From contig OX419760.1 of NCBI GenBank assembly GCA_948567375.1, positions 60,756,911 through 60,820,910 of the forward strand: DNA of 64,000 nucleotides. The letters run 5' to 3'. The DNA comes from Lunularia cruciata. Taxonomy: Eukaryota; Streptophyta; Marchantiopsida; Lunulariales; Lunulariaceae. Below the pieces are notes generated by a model, which did no database searches, had not been told where the DNA came from, and saw only the letters and a program-made list of their open reading frames with translations. Below are positions 30,240-41,160 of the stretch, one piece after another; position 1 is the first letter of the stretch, and each line of letters starts with the position of its first letter. The position numbers and the translations under genes are program-made.

Positions 30240-31230
30240 GGTTTAGATTGGAGAGCAAACATATTTTGCATGTATAGGAGGATGATAGAGTGAGAGTAGT
30301 ACCACTTTTATCTTAGAAACCACAGTTGGTCCATCATGCTCATGAGGAGCTAGGACATTTTGGAGTAAAGCATATATATAGCTTACTCTAGAGTCATTAT
30401 TGGTGGCTCAGTATGCAGACCAAGGTACAATAGTTTGTTACTAGATGTGTGGTTTGTGACCAAGTTAGAGCATCATTCAATGCTCCTACATCACATTCAC
30501 ACCCATTACCTATCATGGGATTGGGTTACTATTGGAGTTTGGACTTTGCTGGACCTTTATCATTGACTATGAGACATCATCCGTATGTCTTGGTGATGGT
30601 GGAGCACTTCTCCAAGTGGATTGAGAGAAGGGACAACTTACTCATTCTTGGATGGAGTTCTTAGTCATTTTGGCGCATCAGTTGAGGTTTTGATTGATCA
30701 GGGTACAAAGTTCTTGGGGGAGTTTTAGGTCTTGTGTGACAAGGCTTTGATTGATCATCATACTACATCCCAAGATCACCTTGTGACACATGGCTTAGCA
30801 GAGAGAGTAGTTCAGACGATGAAGAGAGGATTGTGAAAGTATGGTTTGCAAAGAGGCCACTTGGGAGATTAGGATCTCCAATTACCTTGGTTGGCTATGG
30901 GCTATTGATTCAGCCGGCAAGCCTCCTTAGCATCCTTCTCTCCTTACTTCCTACTCTATGGACGAGATCCAAATTTACCTGCATCCATTTGTTGAGATGC
31001 TACTGTAGTTTTGGACTTGGATGACCCAGATGTATGGATGAGTGCATGTTCTCAACGGGCAGAGATCTTTCAGAGAGTGATGCCAATGGCCTTTGAGAAC
31101 TTGGCGATTGCTCAACATAGAGATACTTTACGCTATGCTACCATTCAAGGAGGAGGTTTTAGACCCTTGATCCGTTGATTTCATCCAAGAGACTATGTAT
31201 ATCTACAGCAAACAACATTGATGACGCTTG
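30240..31230 (+). pseudogene. Integrase (DNMT/PHD element)
   Basis: An HHCC zinc-binding region is visible (HAHEELGHFGVKH, then CVVCDQ at about 30330-30460). The core begins with YYWSLDFAGPLS and VMVEHFSKWIE (30527-30624). Several stops and shifts follow. The C-terminal part continues in frame into the PHD-bearing tail (31253-31552) through YVYLQQTTLMTLDV-type sequence. Confidence 0.75.
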
Positions 31231-31252
31231 ATGTTTTGCAAGCCATACTCTC

Positions 31253-31555
31253 TTGAGAGTGCATGAGATCTTGCCATCTAGAGTCCTTGTGTTAGAAGGA
31301 CATGATGGTGTTGTTTGGAAGGATTATGTGCGCAATTGTGCGCCATGCCACCTCCCAAACATTGATGGTATTATGAACCCAAGCTTGGCACTTGTACGTG
31401 GAGACTTGAGGTGTATGTTATGTGGCTCTTCTAGTGGAGCTACTACTATGTTAGTGTGTGATAGCTGTTTGAGAGGATGGCATATGACATGTATGACTTC
31501 TCTCCTCACGGTGGTTCCTCAAGGACAATGGTTATGTCTTATATGTACTTGATCT
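31253..31555 (+). CDS. C-terminal integrase tail with an intact PHD finger
   Basis: This 99-residue open segment ends in a perfect C4-H-C3 PHD pattern at 31412-31546: C54-x2-C57-x11-C69-x2-C72-x4-H77-x2-C80-x14-C95-x2-C98, with WHMTC and GQWLCLIC around the ligands. PHD fingers commonly read histone H3 tails. At the end of an integrase it would plausibly steer insertion, in the place where chromoviruses carry a chromodomain. A second, inverted copy at 32815-32990 has a more canonical LTPPL core. The Pol polyprotein itself is broken upstream. Confidence 0.85.
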
Positions 31556-31827
31556 ATAGCTAGATCATTCTTTATATGGTATAGATTACAAACAGGCAAC
31601 TAATGATGGGGCTCCATAGCACCCAACCTCCTAATCTTTGCCTATCATAGGGTATACTATATACTTGGAGTAGATGGCTATTTGGAGTTAGAGGGACCTA
31701 ATTGCCAACTAGGGGGCAATTGTGGCACTTTAGAGTCTATGTATGACTTATGTGTGAGTTGTGCTTCTATAGTGTATGATGTTGACAGCGATATATGTTG
31801 TGTAGCAATGTATATACATACGACAGC

Positions 31828-32267
31828 TATCATGCCATTTGTAATGTCACATCTAGATTGCTCAAACATTGGAGTTCCAATGATAGTAGTTAGACTTATT
31901 GAAGCAATTTCTCAAAGAGTACTTTCCGACGGTCAAATTTTGTGTTTAGGGTATTGACTCACAATGGAGCCCACCATCACTTTGCACCATTTGCATCATA
32001 GGATGTGCCATCAGCGGGACCGTTAGGGTTTCAGACCTAGCTTGAGTTTAGGGGTATACTTTTAAAGTGGAGCTCCAAAGAGCTCACTTCTTTGATGTTG
32101 AGCCTTTGAGTTCTTGGCTATGGTGGACAGAGGTCGGTGAGCATCACCTAGATTCTCTTAGCTAGAGTGAGTGTGGCTTGATTGTAATCAATGCCCAATT
32201 GTTGGTAGTTTATGGAGTGACAGATCAAGTATTGATTTGAGTTGAGTGGATTCAAGAGTTGTAAAAA
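31828..32267 (+). repeat. 3' LTR of the DNMT/PHD element
   Basis: It aligns with the 5' LTR from TATCATGCCATTTG to GAGTTGTAAAAAA. By eye it is clearly diverged from the 5' LTR, so the insertion is old. A ~90-bp module beginning CACTTTAGAGTCTATGTATG occurs both just before it (31728-31816) and just after it (32275-32345). Confidence 0.75.
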
Positions 32268-32814
32268 ATTTGATTATTGTAGCACTTTAGAGTCTATGTA
32301 TGACTTATGTGTGAGTTGTGCTTCTATAGTGTATAATGTTGATAGCAATGTATATACACATGACAATGGTGCAAGTGAAGATGGGTTCCACCATGCGATT
32401 AGTAGCCCTAATATGAAATCAGACCGTCAACAAGGAGTCCATGAGTAACTACCAAAATACTTATGACTACTAACACTACTACTCTAATGTCCAAGCAATC
32501 TAGCTTTGACACCACAAATATCATGATATTTGTCATGTGTATATACATTTCTACACAATATACATCATTGTATACATCATCTACTATAGAAGCACAACTC
32601 ACACATAAGGCATACATGAACTCTAAAGTGCCACAATCACCTCCTAGTTGGTAGTTAGGTCCCTTTAACTCTAGATAACCATCTACTCCACGTATATGGT
32701 ATACCCTATGGTGGGCAAAGATCAAGAGGTTGAGTACTATCGGTCCCATTGTTAGTTGCCTATAAGAAATCTATACCATATAAAGGGTGAACTAACTATA
32801 TGTCAAGTACATCT

Positions 32815-32990
32815 AGGATATAACCATTATCCATTAGGAACCACCATGAGAGGAGGAGTCAAACATACTATATGCCATCCTCTCAAACAACTATCACACA
32901 CTAACATAGTAGTAGCTCCACCAAGAGAGCATCATAACATACACCACAAGCATGCATGTACAAGTGCCAAGCTTGGATCCATAGTGAACA
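32815..32990 (-). pseudogene. PHD finger of retrotransposon copy 2
   Basis: The reverse complement of the PHD segment of copy 1 is recognisable: TTMLVCDSCLRGWH, then VCLTPPL, then PRCT at the end. One stop codon lies near the first ligands and another (TAA) stands where Gln is expected before the last cysteine pair. It shows that the PHD tail is a fixed part of this element family, not a one-off capture. Confidence 0.75.
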
Positions 32991-32999
32991 AATTTTAGA

Positions 33000-33404
33000 A
33001 TGGAAGATTGCATTGAGACACTTGAGTGTGTGAGAAACTCCAAATGCCTAGCATGAGCTTTGGCTTTGGTATTTATATGGAGCATACAAAGCTGAGAAGC
33101 TTCTCAAGAAGCTTCTTTAATCTGCTTTCTTGGAGTGCAAGCCAAGTTAACCAAAAAGTTTCTCAAAAAGTTTCCTTCTAAAAACCATCTACTTGACATG
33201 TAAGTGAGACTAGTTGGAAGCTTCCTGAAGCTACTTACTAGGGGTGCAAGCTAAGCTAGTTGGGAAGCTTCCCAAGAAGCTTCCTCATAGAAGTTACCTC
33301 TTGGTATGCATGTTATTCAATACTTGGAAGATACAAAGTAGTTTCTTAGATACTTTTAGAATATTCTAGGCTAATTTGGCCTATTTGCTATTTTTTTTAG
33401 CCTT
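33000..33404 (-). other. Unclassified insert with a TATA-like box, within copy 2
   Basis: This piece has no match in copy 1. On the minus strand it contains CCATATAAATACC and several AAGCTTC-centred palindromes (GAAGCTTC near 33091-33106 and 33263-33280). It could be an LTR or promoter fragment of another element. No coding capacity. Confidence 0.35.
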
Positions 33405-33699
33405 GACTAACTTCATTGCTGAACTCCATATTATTACAAACCAAGTCAATTCCATTATCAACTCTACTCTAGAAGTAGGAACCACATCATCCTTCCTCTC
33501 ACAAAGTGTGGCAACCAACTAGAACAATGGAGTTGGGTCAACTACCAATGTAAACATGTCATTGGGTGAGTATAAAGGGAGGCGCATGATCAAGTGAGCT
33601 ACCCCCAATATTAGGTTAGACTCAATCTTTGTAATAGTAGGTGATTGACTAGCAAGTAGTTTATCATGCACCCCATCACCACTTACCACATCCGCATTA

Positions 33700-34435
33700 T
33701 GTAATACCAAGAGCTAGCCATATGATCTAGATGTGAAATTTGGTTTGGTAATATCTACAATGATGTTATACATGATGGTCAAAATAGATCAGATAGAAGT
33801 ATCACCAAAAGAGTACTTCTACTAATAGAGTAGAGACCAAAATAGACTTGAGAACCTTAGAACCAATAGCTAGACATATGATTAAAAGGTGAGAATTGGT
33901 TTGGTAACATCTGGAAGGATGTTACACATGATGGACTAAACAGATCAGAAAGAGGTATCACCAAAAGGGGACTTCTACTAATAGAGTAGGAATCAAAATA
34001 TACCTAAAATCTTTGAAGGCAATTTCAAAGGCCTAAATGGATGAATTAGGCCTCAAAAATGTGCCGATTCCCCTCCCTCCATTGCGGAGAAGGCTAGCCT
34101 TCCCTCCTCCTTGGTTTGTCTCGTTGAGAGCTTTCCAACGGTACCTTACGTGATTCTGAGACTCCTATAGGAAAATTCCCAAAAAGATTCCCTCTGTTCA
34201 AAGCTTGTTTGACCAACCAGATAGGACCTAGACCGACATGTCACCCATCTAAGTAAGTAATCCAAGGGTGGAGCTTGTTGACATGTCACCTATTTGTGTG
34301 CTTAATCTAGTGGTGGAGCTTCCTTGGAGGAGATCCTCTTTGTCTATATAATAAAGAGAAAATGGTTCTTTGGGGCACCAAATGTTGAGTGTGTAATCTG
34401 TGTTTTCTTTCCTCTCTTATCCTTGGAGTATTACA
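33700..34435 (+). repeat. 5' LTR of the chromovirus
   Basis: It runs from TGTAATACCAAGAGCTAGCC to GGAGTATTACA, with the terminal TGTAA/TTACA inverted pair. TATATAATAAAGAGAA near 34345-34362 may be the promoter box. Confidence 0.95.
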
Positions 34436-34436
34436 A

Positions 34437-34448
34437 TGGTATCAAAGC
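34437..34448 (+). other. Primer binding site, initiator tRNA-Met type
   Basis: TGGTATCAAAGC begins one base after the LTR. It differs by one base from the common plant site TGGTATCAGAGC, complementary to the 3' end of initiator tRNA-Met. Confidence 0.85.
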
Positions 34449-35040
34449 AAGTATCTTAGTCCAAGAGAGTGGATCACCCCTCTTGGAAGATCACAAACTA
34501 CTAAAACTAAGTAATTTGAGGTGGAGGACATAGAGTAATTGTTAGACTTAGGAAGGACTTTAGATAGCATATGGGATGGATGCACCAAGATGACAATTTC
34601 CCGCACCTAGCTTTCCATTCCCAAATCCATTCCACGTCAATATTATGTACATCCAACGTGAGCAAATGAGGGTATCGCCAATTTATCACTTTGGCACAAA
34701 ATTCATGATAGGATGATGAACTCACCAAACCCGGTGATTCTACCTATGGTGATATATGATAGAGAGTGAGATTTGACAATCTACATTCTATTATGATAAT
34801 ATGGATGTGAATGTCCCAAATCCTCTCCCTTTCAACACTCAAGTAGAAATCCATTATGTAGTGAGACCAAAAGTGATGTTTAGAGATTTTGTGGTTAGAA
34901 ATTTTGGCAAGGAGTATTATCAACAAGTGAAAGCTTTTGAGGTCCCAATGGTAGTTTTGATAGTTCATGCACCTTCCAGAGTGATCATATTGACTCTGTA
35001 TTAAATTATACATTAGCAATTGAGTGTTGCAAGAACCATG
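34449..35040 (+). other. Leader region of the chromovirus with an unassigned frame
   Basis: About 600 bp lie between the primer site and recognisable Gag. A 67-codon frame at 34801-35004 (starting MDVNVPNPLPF) is not Gag-like and matches no family I know. It may be leader sequence or captured DNA. Confidence 0.4.
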
Positions 35041-36060
35041 GATCTGACATTGCAAGAGCTGGTGCAAGGAATGCAAGGGATGTTGAATGAATTTTGAGAG
35101 ATTAAGATGACCATGGAGACATTACAAAGTCAAGTGCAAATTCTTAGGAACAATCAAGCCATGCAAGAAGAAGAGCCGTCTCAAAACCCAAAGAGTACTA
35201 AAGTACTTAGAGATGCACCTGTGCCTACAAACCCTATCAATGATGAAGCCACATTGCTATTTTGGATGAAGAAGACCAACAACATCAAGCCTTACAAGGG
35301 GCAACGTATGATGGGAGTAGTGGAAAAACGGATCTCAAGAATGAATCGATATTTCCAATTGTTCTCAACAAAGATCACTGAGCATGCTGCAGGCGTGTTT
35401 GCATGTGGGTTTTGACCAATAAAGCCCTCACATGGTATGATGCTTGGGAACAATCCATGTTGGCAGAGAGAAGGGAGGTCATGTAGACAGCTATGCAAGA
35501 AGGATTGCTGAAGAATTTCCAATCGGTGGATTCTATGCAGATGGCTCAAACCCGACTACGAGGATTGAGACAAAAGAATAGCATACAAGAGTATGTGGAT
35601 GCATCTCTAGATCTACAAGTTGCAATAACAGACATGAGTCCAATAGAGGCTCTCGACAATTTCAAACGAGGGTTAAAGGAGCGGATTCGCCAAGAAGTCA
35701 TAGTGCAAAATCCTCACACGGTATTTGAAGCCATTGCTTGTGCACAAAGAATAGCAAGAGCATTGGATGGAGGTGCAGGAGTAGTTCCATCTCAACATTA
35801 TCAAGCAAAAATGCCACACATGGGTAGACTAGTACCAATGGAATTGGGCAACCTTTGATTTTGAGATTGAGGAGCACGACCGCTTCAAGTGGAGCGTGGA
35901 TGGGTACAAGAACAAAGAGATGAAGTCCCACGAGGAGAATGAACTTGAGGAGAACAACGCTGTTGTTACAATTGTGGCCATATTGGGCACATATCTACCA
36001 ACTATCGCACTCGTTTCCATAGAGGCCCTCGGCCTTTGTACATGCGATCTTTGAACAACA
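35041..36060 (+). pseudogene. Gag of the chromovirus
   Basis: Capsid-like helical sequence is found at 35493-35858 (LRGLRQKNSIQEYVDASLD, RGLKERIRQEV), followed by one zinc knuckle CYNCGHIGHISTN at about 35957-35995, whose final cysteine is replaced by Tyr. Stop codons break the frame at 35100 and around 35415. Confidence 0.75.
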
Positions 36061-36229
36061 TGGAGAGGTGCATTGAAGAGGAGGAGGTGGAAACCACTTC
36101 GGAAAATAAAGATTGCCAATAAATGTACCTTGCAGCCAAATTGGATCAATGAGGAAGAAGAGAAGCGAGGGAAGGAAGAAGACTAAGGCGCAAAGATCCC
36201 GAAAGGCAACCTCACAATTGATTATGAAT

Positions 36230-38050
36230 GGAGTCTTAGAAGGCAATTAAGTGAGAGTATTAATCAATTTGGGAGCAACAAAGAATTTCTTATCTCGCTC
36301 TATTGCAATAAGATTGGGAATGGATCTAGAGAGAGATAACAGTGAAGAAGTAGAGTTGCCTAACGGGCAAACATAGAGGATTGAATCATTACCTAGATAG
36401 GTAACACTCTATGTAAGAGAATATCAAGAAGTAATTGAGTGGCAAGTGATACAATTAGCTTGTTATGATGCAATCTTAAGCATGCCATGGATGGAGCATT
36501 ACAAACCTATGGTAGATTGGAGGAAGAAAGTAGTGAGAACCCACCAATGGTCAATCATTGGGGTTAAAGAAAAATCACCCAAGCAAGATTTGCCTCTATA
36601 TGTCATAGGTACGGCAACTATTTGTAAGACCGATAGATGTTTCATGGGTCTAACAAGAGAAGTCCAGAGTGCACAACTCAATGGAAAAGATCTAGAGAAA
36701 TTGATGATATACCCTTAGGATTACCACCAAAAAGGAGATTAGATCATAAAATTGAGACACTCTTGGAGTAGACACCTCCTTGTAAGGCTCCATATCGCCT
36801 ATCACCTCATGAGTTGGAAGAGTGTAAGACTCAAATTAAGGAGATGCTACAAAAGGGGTTCATCCAACCTAGCATATCACCATATGGGGCTCCTATCTTT
36901 TTTGTGAAGAAGAAGAAGGATGGTACAATGCGCATGTGCATTGACTATCGACGTCTCAATCAACAAATAATGATGAACAAATACCCCTTACCTCGCATGG
37001 ATGATCTCTTTGATCAACTCCATGGAGTGAGATACTTCACCAAATTGGACTTGCAGAGCGGTTACAATCAAATCCAAATTGCAGAGGAAGATGTGTACAA
37101 AACTGCCTTTTGAACCAAGTATGGCCACTTCGAGTATCTTGTGATGCCTTTTGGCCTCACCAATGCACATGCCACTTTCATGAGTCTAATTAATGACATA
37201 TTTCATCCATATTTAGATAAGTCTATTATTGTCTTCTTGGACGATATCTTAGTATACAATAGCACAATGACGGAACACAAACAACATCTATGAGAGGTCC
37301 TCCAGATTTTAAGACAAAATAGATTGTATGCCAAAATCTCAAAGTGTAAGTTTGGCAAGTCTGAAGTAGAATACTTGGAGCATAGAGTAAGTGCAGAGGG
37401 CATTCAAGAATTGATAGATAAAATAGAGGTCATTCAAAAATGGCATGCCCCCAAAGATCAAACTCAACTCAAGAGCTTCTTGGGGTTGATGGGATTCTAT
37501 CATAGATTTGTCAAAGACTTCTCCAAGGTTGCATAGCCTTTAACGACACTATTTGGCAAGAGGAAGAAGTGGACATCGAGAACTGTACAAGAGTTGGCCT
37601 TTCAAGAATTGAAAGCCGGCTTGCTACATGCACCAATCTTGAAGTAGTATGACCCAAAAAGACCAATCAAGTTGGCTATATATGCATCAAGCATAGCAAT
37701 AGAAGCAGTCCTACAACAAGAGTGGCATGACGGATGGCATCCAATTGCATATTTCTCTCAAAAGTTATTACTAACAGAGTGCAACTACCACACTACAGAA
37801 CGAGAAGAGTTGGCTATTGTTCTGGCAACCAAGCATTGGAAGCACTATCTTGGCAAGAAGGCATTTGTAGTAGAGACATACCACAAACTTCTAGTCTACC
37901 TCGAAACGCAAAAGGATATATCTTGTCACCAGATTGGGTGGGCAGAGTGGCGACAATGCTTCAACATGTCAATCACCTACGTGGAAGGTAAGAAGCAACT
38001 TGCAGATGTATTCACCAGCATGCCAATGGCAAACAACTTAGTGGCATAGG
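36230..38050 (+). pseudogene. Protease, reverse transcriptase and RNase H of the chromovirus
   Basis: The protease active site reads VLINLGATKNFLS, where DSGA is expected. RT blocks [37 protein letters not shown] and the intact FLDDILVYN follow (36814-37260), then FLGLMGFYHRFVKDFSKVA. RNase H has TEREELAIVLATKHWKHYL and ADVFTSMP, where gypsy elements usually have AD-LSR. Several in-frame stops split the region. Confidence 0.85.
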
Positions 38051-38149
38051 TTAAGATTAACCATGAATTTTGGCCAGAGATTCTGGCTGCTACAAAAACT
38101 GATCCGTAGATCATAGAAGTGCAATCTGCAATCTGCATGCATCTACAAG

Positions 38150-39040
38150 TTGAATATCACCAGCACCCAAGGACTCACCTTTTGTGATAGTAGATTATGG
38201 ATACCAAATGTCCTAGAATTATGCACCACCATTCTAGCGGAATGTCATGATTTGGCCATTGTAGGTCATGTCGGAGTGGACAAGACCTTAGATCCAGTCC
38301 AACGCCATTACTATTGGCCCAAGATGAGCAATAGCGTGATGGACTATGTGCACAACTGCCTACTTTGTCAACAAAACAAAGATTCTAATCGAGCTCCTGC
38401 AAGGCTCTCTTCAACCTCTCCCCATGCCTACCCAACGTTGGGAACAAGTGAGTATGGATCTCGACTATGAATTACCCAAGACCACCTTAGGGTTTGACTC
38501 CATCATGGTCTTTGTGGACCGGCTCAGCAAAATGATTCATGTACGCCCTACCACCAAGGATGTGACCGCTCCACAACTAGCCCAATTATACTTAAATACA
38601 GTCTTCTCTCACCATGGCTTGTCTAGAGTACTTATCATCGATGGATGCACTCAATTCACCAGTTTGTTTTGGCAAACACTCTTTGGTTTCTTCAAAACCA
38701 AGTTGGCCATGTCCACAACTTACCATCCACAAACAGATGGCCAAATAGAGTGGGCTAATCCCACGATTGAAGACATGTTATGCGACTTTACCTTAGAAGA
38801 GCAAGAGAGGTGGGACACCCTACTCCCGTTGGTGGAATTTGCTTACAAAAATTTAGTGAATGCATCCACCCAGGTCACTCCATTCTTCCTCATGTATAGT
38901 GAGCATCCCTTCACACCTTCTAGCTTGATGAAGATCCATCTAATGGTTACCAAGGTCGATTCAGTAAACACAATTGTTTCTAAAATCCAACAAGGTGTGG
39001 AGAGCGTCAAACATAGATTACAGATTGCACAAAATTGACA
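38150..39040 (+). pseudogene. Integrase of the chromovirus
   Basis: The HHCC zinc region is clear (ECHDLAIVGHVGVDKTL, YVHNCLLCQQNK). A frameshift near 38400 then leads into the catalytic core with FVDRLSKMIHVRPTTK, IIDGCTQFTS and TYHPQTDGQIEWAN (38490-38760), covering the second Asp and the Glu region of the DDE triad. Confidence 0.85.
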
Positions 39041-39059
39041 AAAGTAGTATGTTGATGCA

Positions 39060-39524
39060 CACCATAGGCACATGGAGTTCAATGTTAGGGATCAAGTGTG
39101 GCTATCGACAAGCAATTTCACATTAGTTGGACCTTGTAAGCTCAGACCTCATTTTATTGGGGCTTTCTCGATTCTTCATCACGTCAGCGTTGTGGCCTAT
39201 CATCTTGAGCTACCACCACACATGAAGATCCATCCAGTGTTCCATGTTTCCCTACTATGCAGATATGCTCCCCAATCAGACCAAGGTCATTCCACACATC
39301 GACCTTGTTTGACACTCATTGATGGCAGAGAGGAATATGAAGTGGAGCATATTCTCCAAAAATGCATGCGTGGTACTCGCCATCTACAAGTGGACTATCT
39401 AGTACAGTGGAAAGGTTACTCCCTCTATGAAGCAACATGGGAGCCCGCTTCCAATTTGACATATGCACCGGTGTTGGTACAAGCATGTGAGAAACAATTG
39501 CACAATGAAGACGTTGCATCTTAA
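39060..39524 (+). pseudogene. Integrase C-terminus with chromodomain
   Basis: The GPF-like module (VGPCKLRPHFIGAFSI, HPVFHVSLL) is followed by a chromodomain at about 39335-39500: YEVEHILQKC, VDYLVQWKGYSLYEATWEP. Chromodomains of chromoviruses bind methylated histone H3 and direct insertion to heterochromatin. This frame is open, but the protein is cut upstream by a stop near 39038. Confidence 0.9.
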
Positions 39525-39535
39525 AAGGAGGGAGG
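39523..39535 (+). other. Polypurine tract of the chromovirus
   Basis: AAAAGGAGGGAGG ends two bases before the 3' LTR and would prime plus-strand DNA synthesis. Confidence 0.85.
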
Positions 39536-39537
39536 TC

Positions 39538-40273
39538 TGTAATACCAAGAGCTAGCCATATGATCTAAATGTGAAATTTGGTTTGGTAATATCTAGAATG
39601 ATGTTATACATGATGGTCAAAATAGATCAGATAGAAGTATCACCAAAAGAGTACTTCTACTAATAGAGTAGAAACCAAAATAGACTTGAGAACCTTAGAA
39701 CCAATAGCTAGACATATGATTTAAAGGTGAGAATTGGTTTGGTAACATTTGGAAGGATGTTACACATGATGGACTAAACAGATCAGAAAGAGGTATCACC
39801 AAAAGGGGACTTCTACTAATAGAGTAGGAATCAAAATATACCTAAAATCTTTGAAGGCAATTTCAAAGGCCTAAATGGATGAATTAGGCCTCAAAAATGT
39901 GCCGATTCTCCTCCCACCATTGTGGAGAAGGCTAGCCTTCCCTCCTCCCTGGTTTGTCTCGTTGAGAGCTTTCCAACGATACCTTACGTGATTCTGAGAC
40001 TCCTATAGGAAAATTCCCAAAAAGATTCCCTCCGGTCAAAGCTTGTTTGACCAACCAGATAGGACCTAGACTGACATGTCACCCATCCAAGTAAGTAATC
40101 CAAGGGTGGAGCTTGTTGACATGTCACCTATTTGTGTGCTTAATCTAGTGGTGGAGCTTCCTTGGAGGAGATCCTCTTTGTCTATATAATAAAGAGAAGG
40201 TGCTTCTTTGGGGCACCAAATGTTGAGTGTGTAATCTGTGTTTTCTCTCCTCTCTTATCCTTGGAGTATTACA
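39538..40273 (+). repeat. 3' LTR of the chromovirus
   Basis: It has the same length and ends as the 5' LTR (TGTAATACC...GTATTACA) and is followed directly by the CATTA target duplication. Confidence 0.95.
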
Positions 40274-40774
40274 CATTAAGACATCTAGGAACTATGGATG
40301 TCCTATATAGTGCCTCAAAGAGTGTAAAAGATTGGGGGAGTCTAATTTGTCTACCAGCCTCTCCTCTTTGTGGGTCCAACTCCATTGATGCTCCTCTAGA
40401 CTCTAGAGCACATATTGCACTCCTTGGCATTACGGTAGTTGCATCTACCTATACTGCTCTACACATAAAGTCCAAGACGTCCATATTGCCAACATAAGAG
40501 GTGGAAGCCTCAACACCCAAATATGATCTCCTCTAAGCTATGGCCATGCTAGCCAATCTTTGCTCCAATTGCTCAATCCAAGTAGCCAGACTATATTAGA
40601 TGTAAGAGCATGTACTGCATTCCTACTAGGCATGGATCCTCTACCACCAACTCTACAACCTCATCTTCCATGATCTAGAGCTCCTCTACCACCTACTATA
40701 GTAGCCCTACCACTCTGTAAATGCGGGTGAAGGTCAAAGCATCGGTCAATAGTGTGACCAAATCTTTGGCAATG

Positions 40775-41160
40775 TGTAATACCAAGAGCTAGCCATATGA
40801 TCTAGATGTGAAATTCGGTTTGGTAACATCTAGAATGATGTTATACATGATGGTCAAAATAGATCAGATAGAAGTATCACCAAAAGAGTACTTCTACTAA
40901 TAGGGAAAAAACCAAAATATACTTGAGAACCTTAGAACCAATAGTTAGACATATGATTTAAAGGTGAGAATTGGTTTGGTAACATCTGGAAGGATGTTAC
41001 ACATGATGGACTAAACAGATCAGAAAGAGGTATCACCAAAAGGGGACTTCTACTAATAGAGTAGGAACCAAAATATGCCTGAAAACTTTGAAGGCAATTT
41101 CAGAGGCCTAAACGGATGAATTAGGCCTCGACAATGTGCCATCTCCCCCCCCCCCCTCCC
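40775..41160 (+). mobile_element. Truncated chromovirus LTR
   Basis: The first ~386 bp of the same LTR family begin at TGTAATACCAAGAGC and stop in a C-rich run (about 41147-41156). It splits the Gag zinc-knuckle region of copy 2. Comparison with copy 1 shows that ~120 bp of target (equivalent to about 25412-25533) are missing, so this is an insertion followed by deletion. Confidence 0.8.

Larger units (their letters stand above)
22477..32267 (+). mobile_element. Ty3/gypsy LTR retrotransposon carrying a DNA methyltransferase and a PHD finger (copy 1)
   Basis: The element is bounded by two ~440-bp direct LTRs. Domain order is Gag with zinc knuckles, protease, DNMT3-like C5-cytosine methyltransferase, reverse transcriptase, RNase H, integrase, PHD finger. 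Protease before RT and integrase after RNase H is the Ty3/gypsy arrangement. The element is full length but dead: every domain except the PHD finger has stops or frameshifts. No clear primer binding site was found after the 5' LTR, and no perfect target duplication was recognised, partly because related inverted sequence lies on both sides. Confidence 0.85.
33700..40273 (+). mobile_element. Ty3/gypsy chromodomain retrotransposon (chromovirus)
   Basis: Two 736-bp LTRs (33700-34435 and 39538-40273) flank Gag, protease, RT, RNase H, integrase and a chromodomain. The 5-bp target duplication CATTA is perfect (33695-33699 and 40274-40278). A tRNA-iMet-type primer site follows the 5' LTR and a polypurine tract precedes the 3' LTR. 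By eye the LTRs differ at about 17 positions, so it is younger than the element it landed in. The reading frames carry many stops, so it cannot move by itself. Confidence 0.95.

Noticed and set aside
33085..33280. Heat-shock-element-like GAA/TTC repeats
   Set aside because: The GAA and TTC blocks are part of AAGCTTC palindromes with wrong spacing and lie in transposon debris with no gene.
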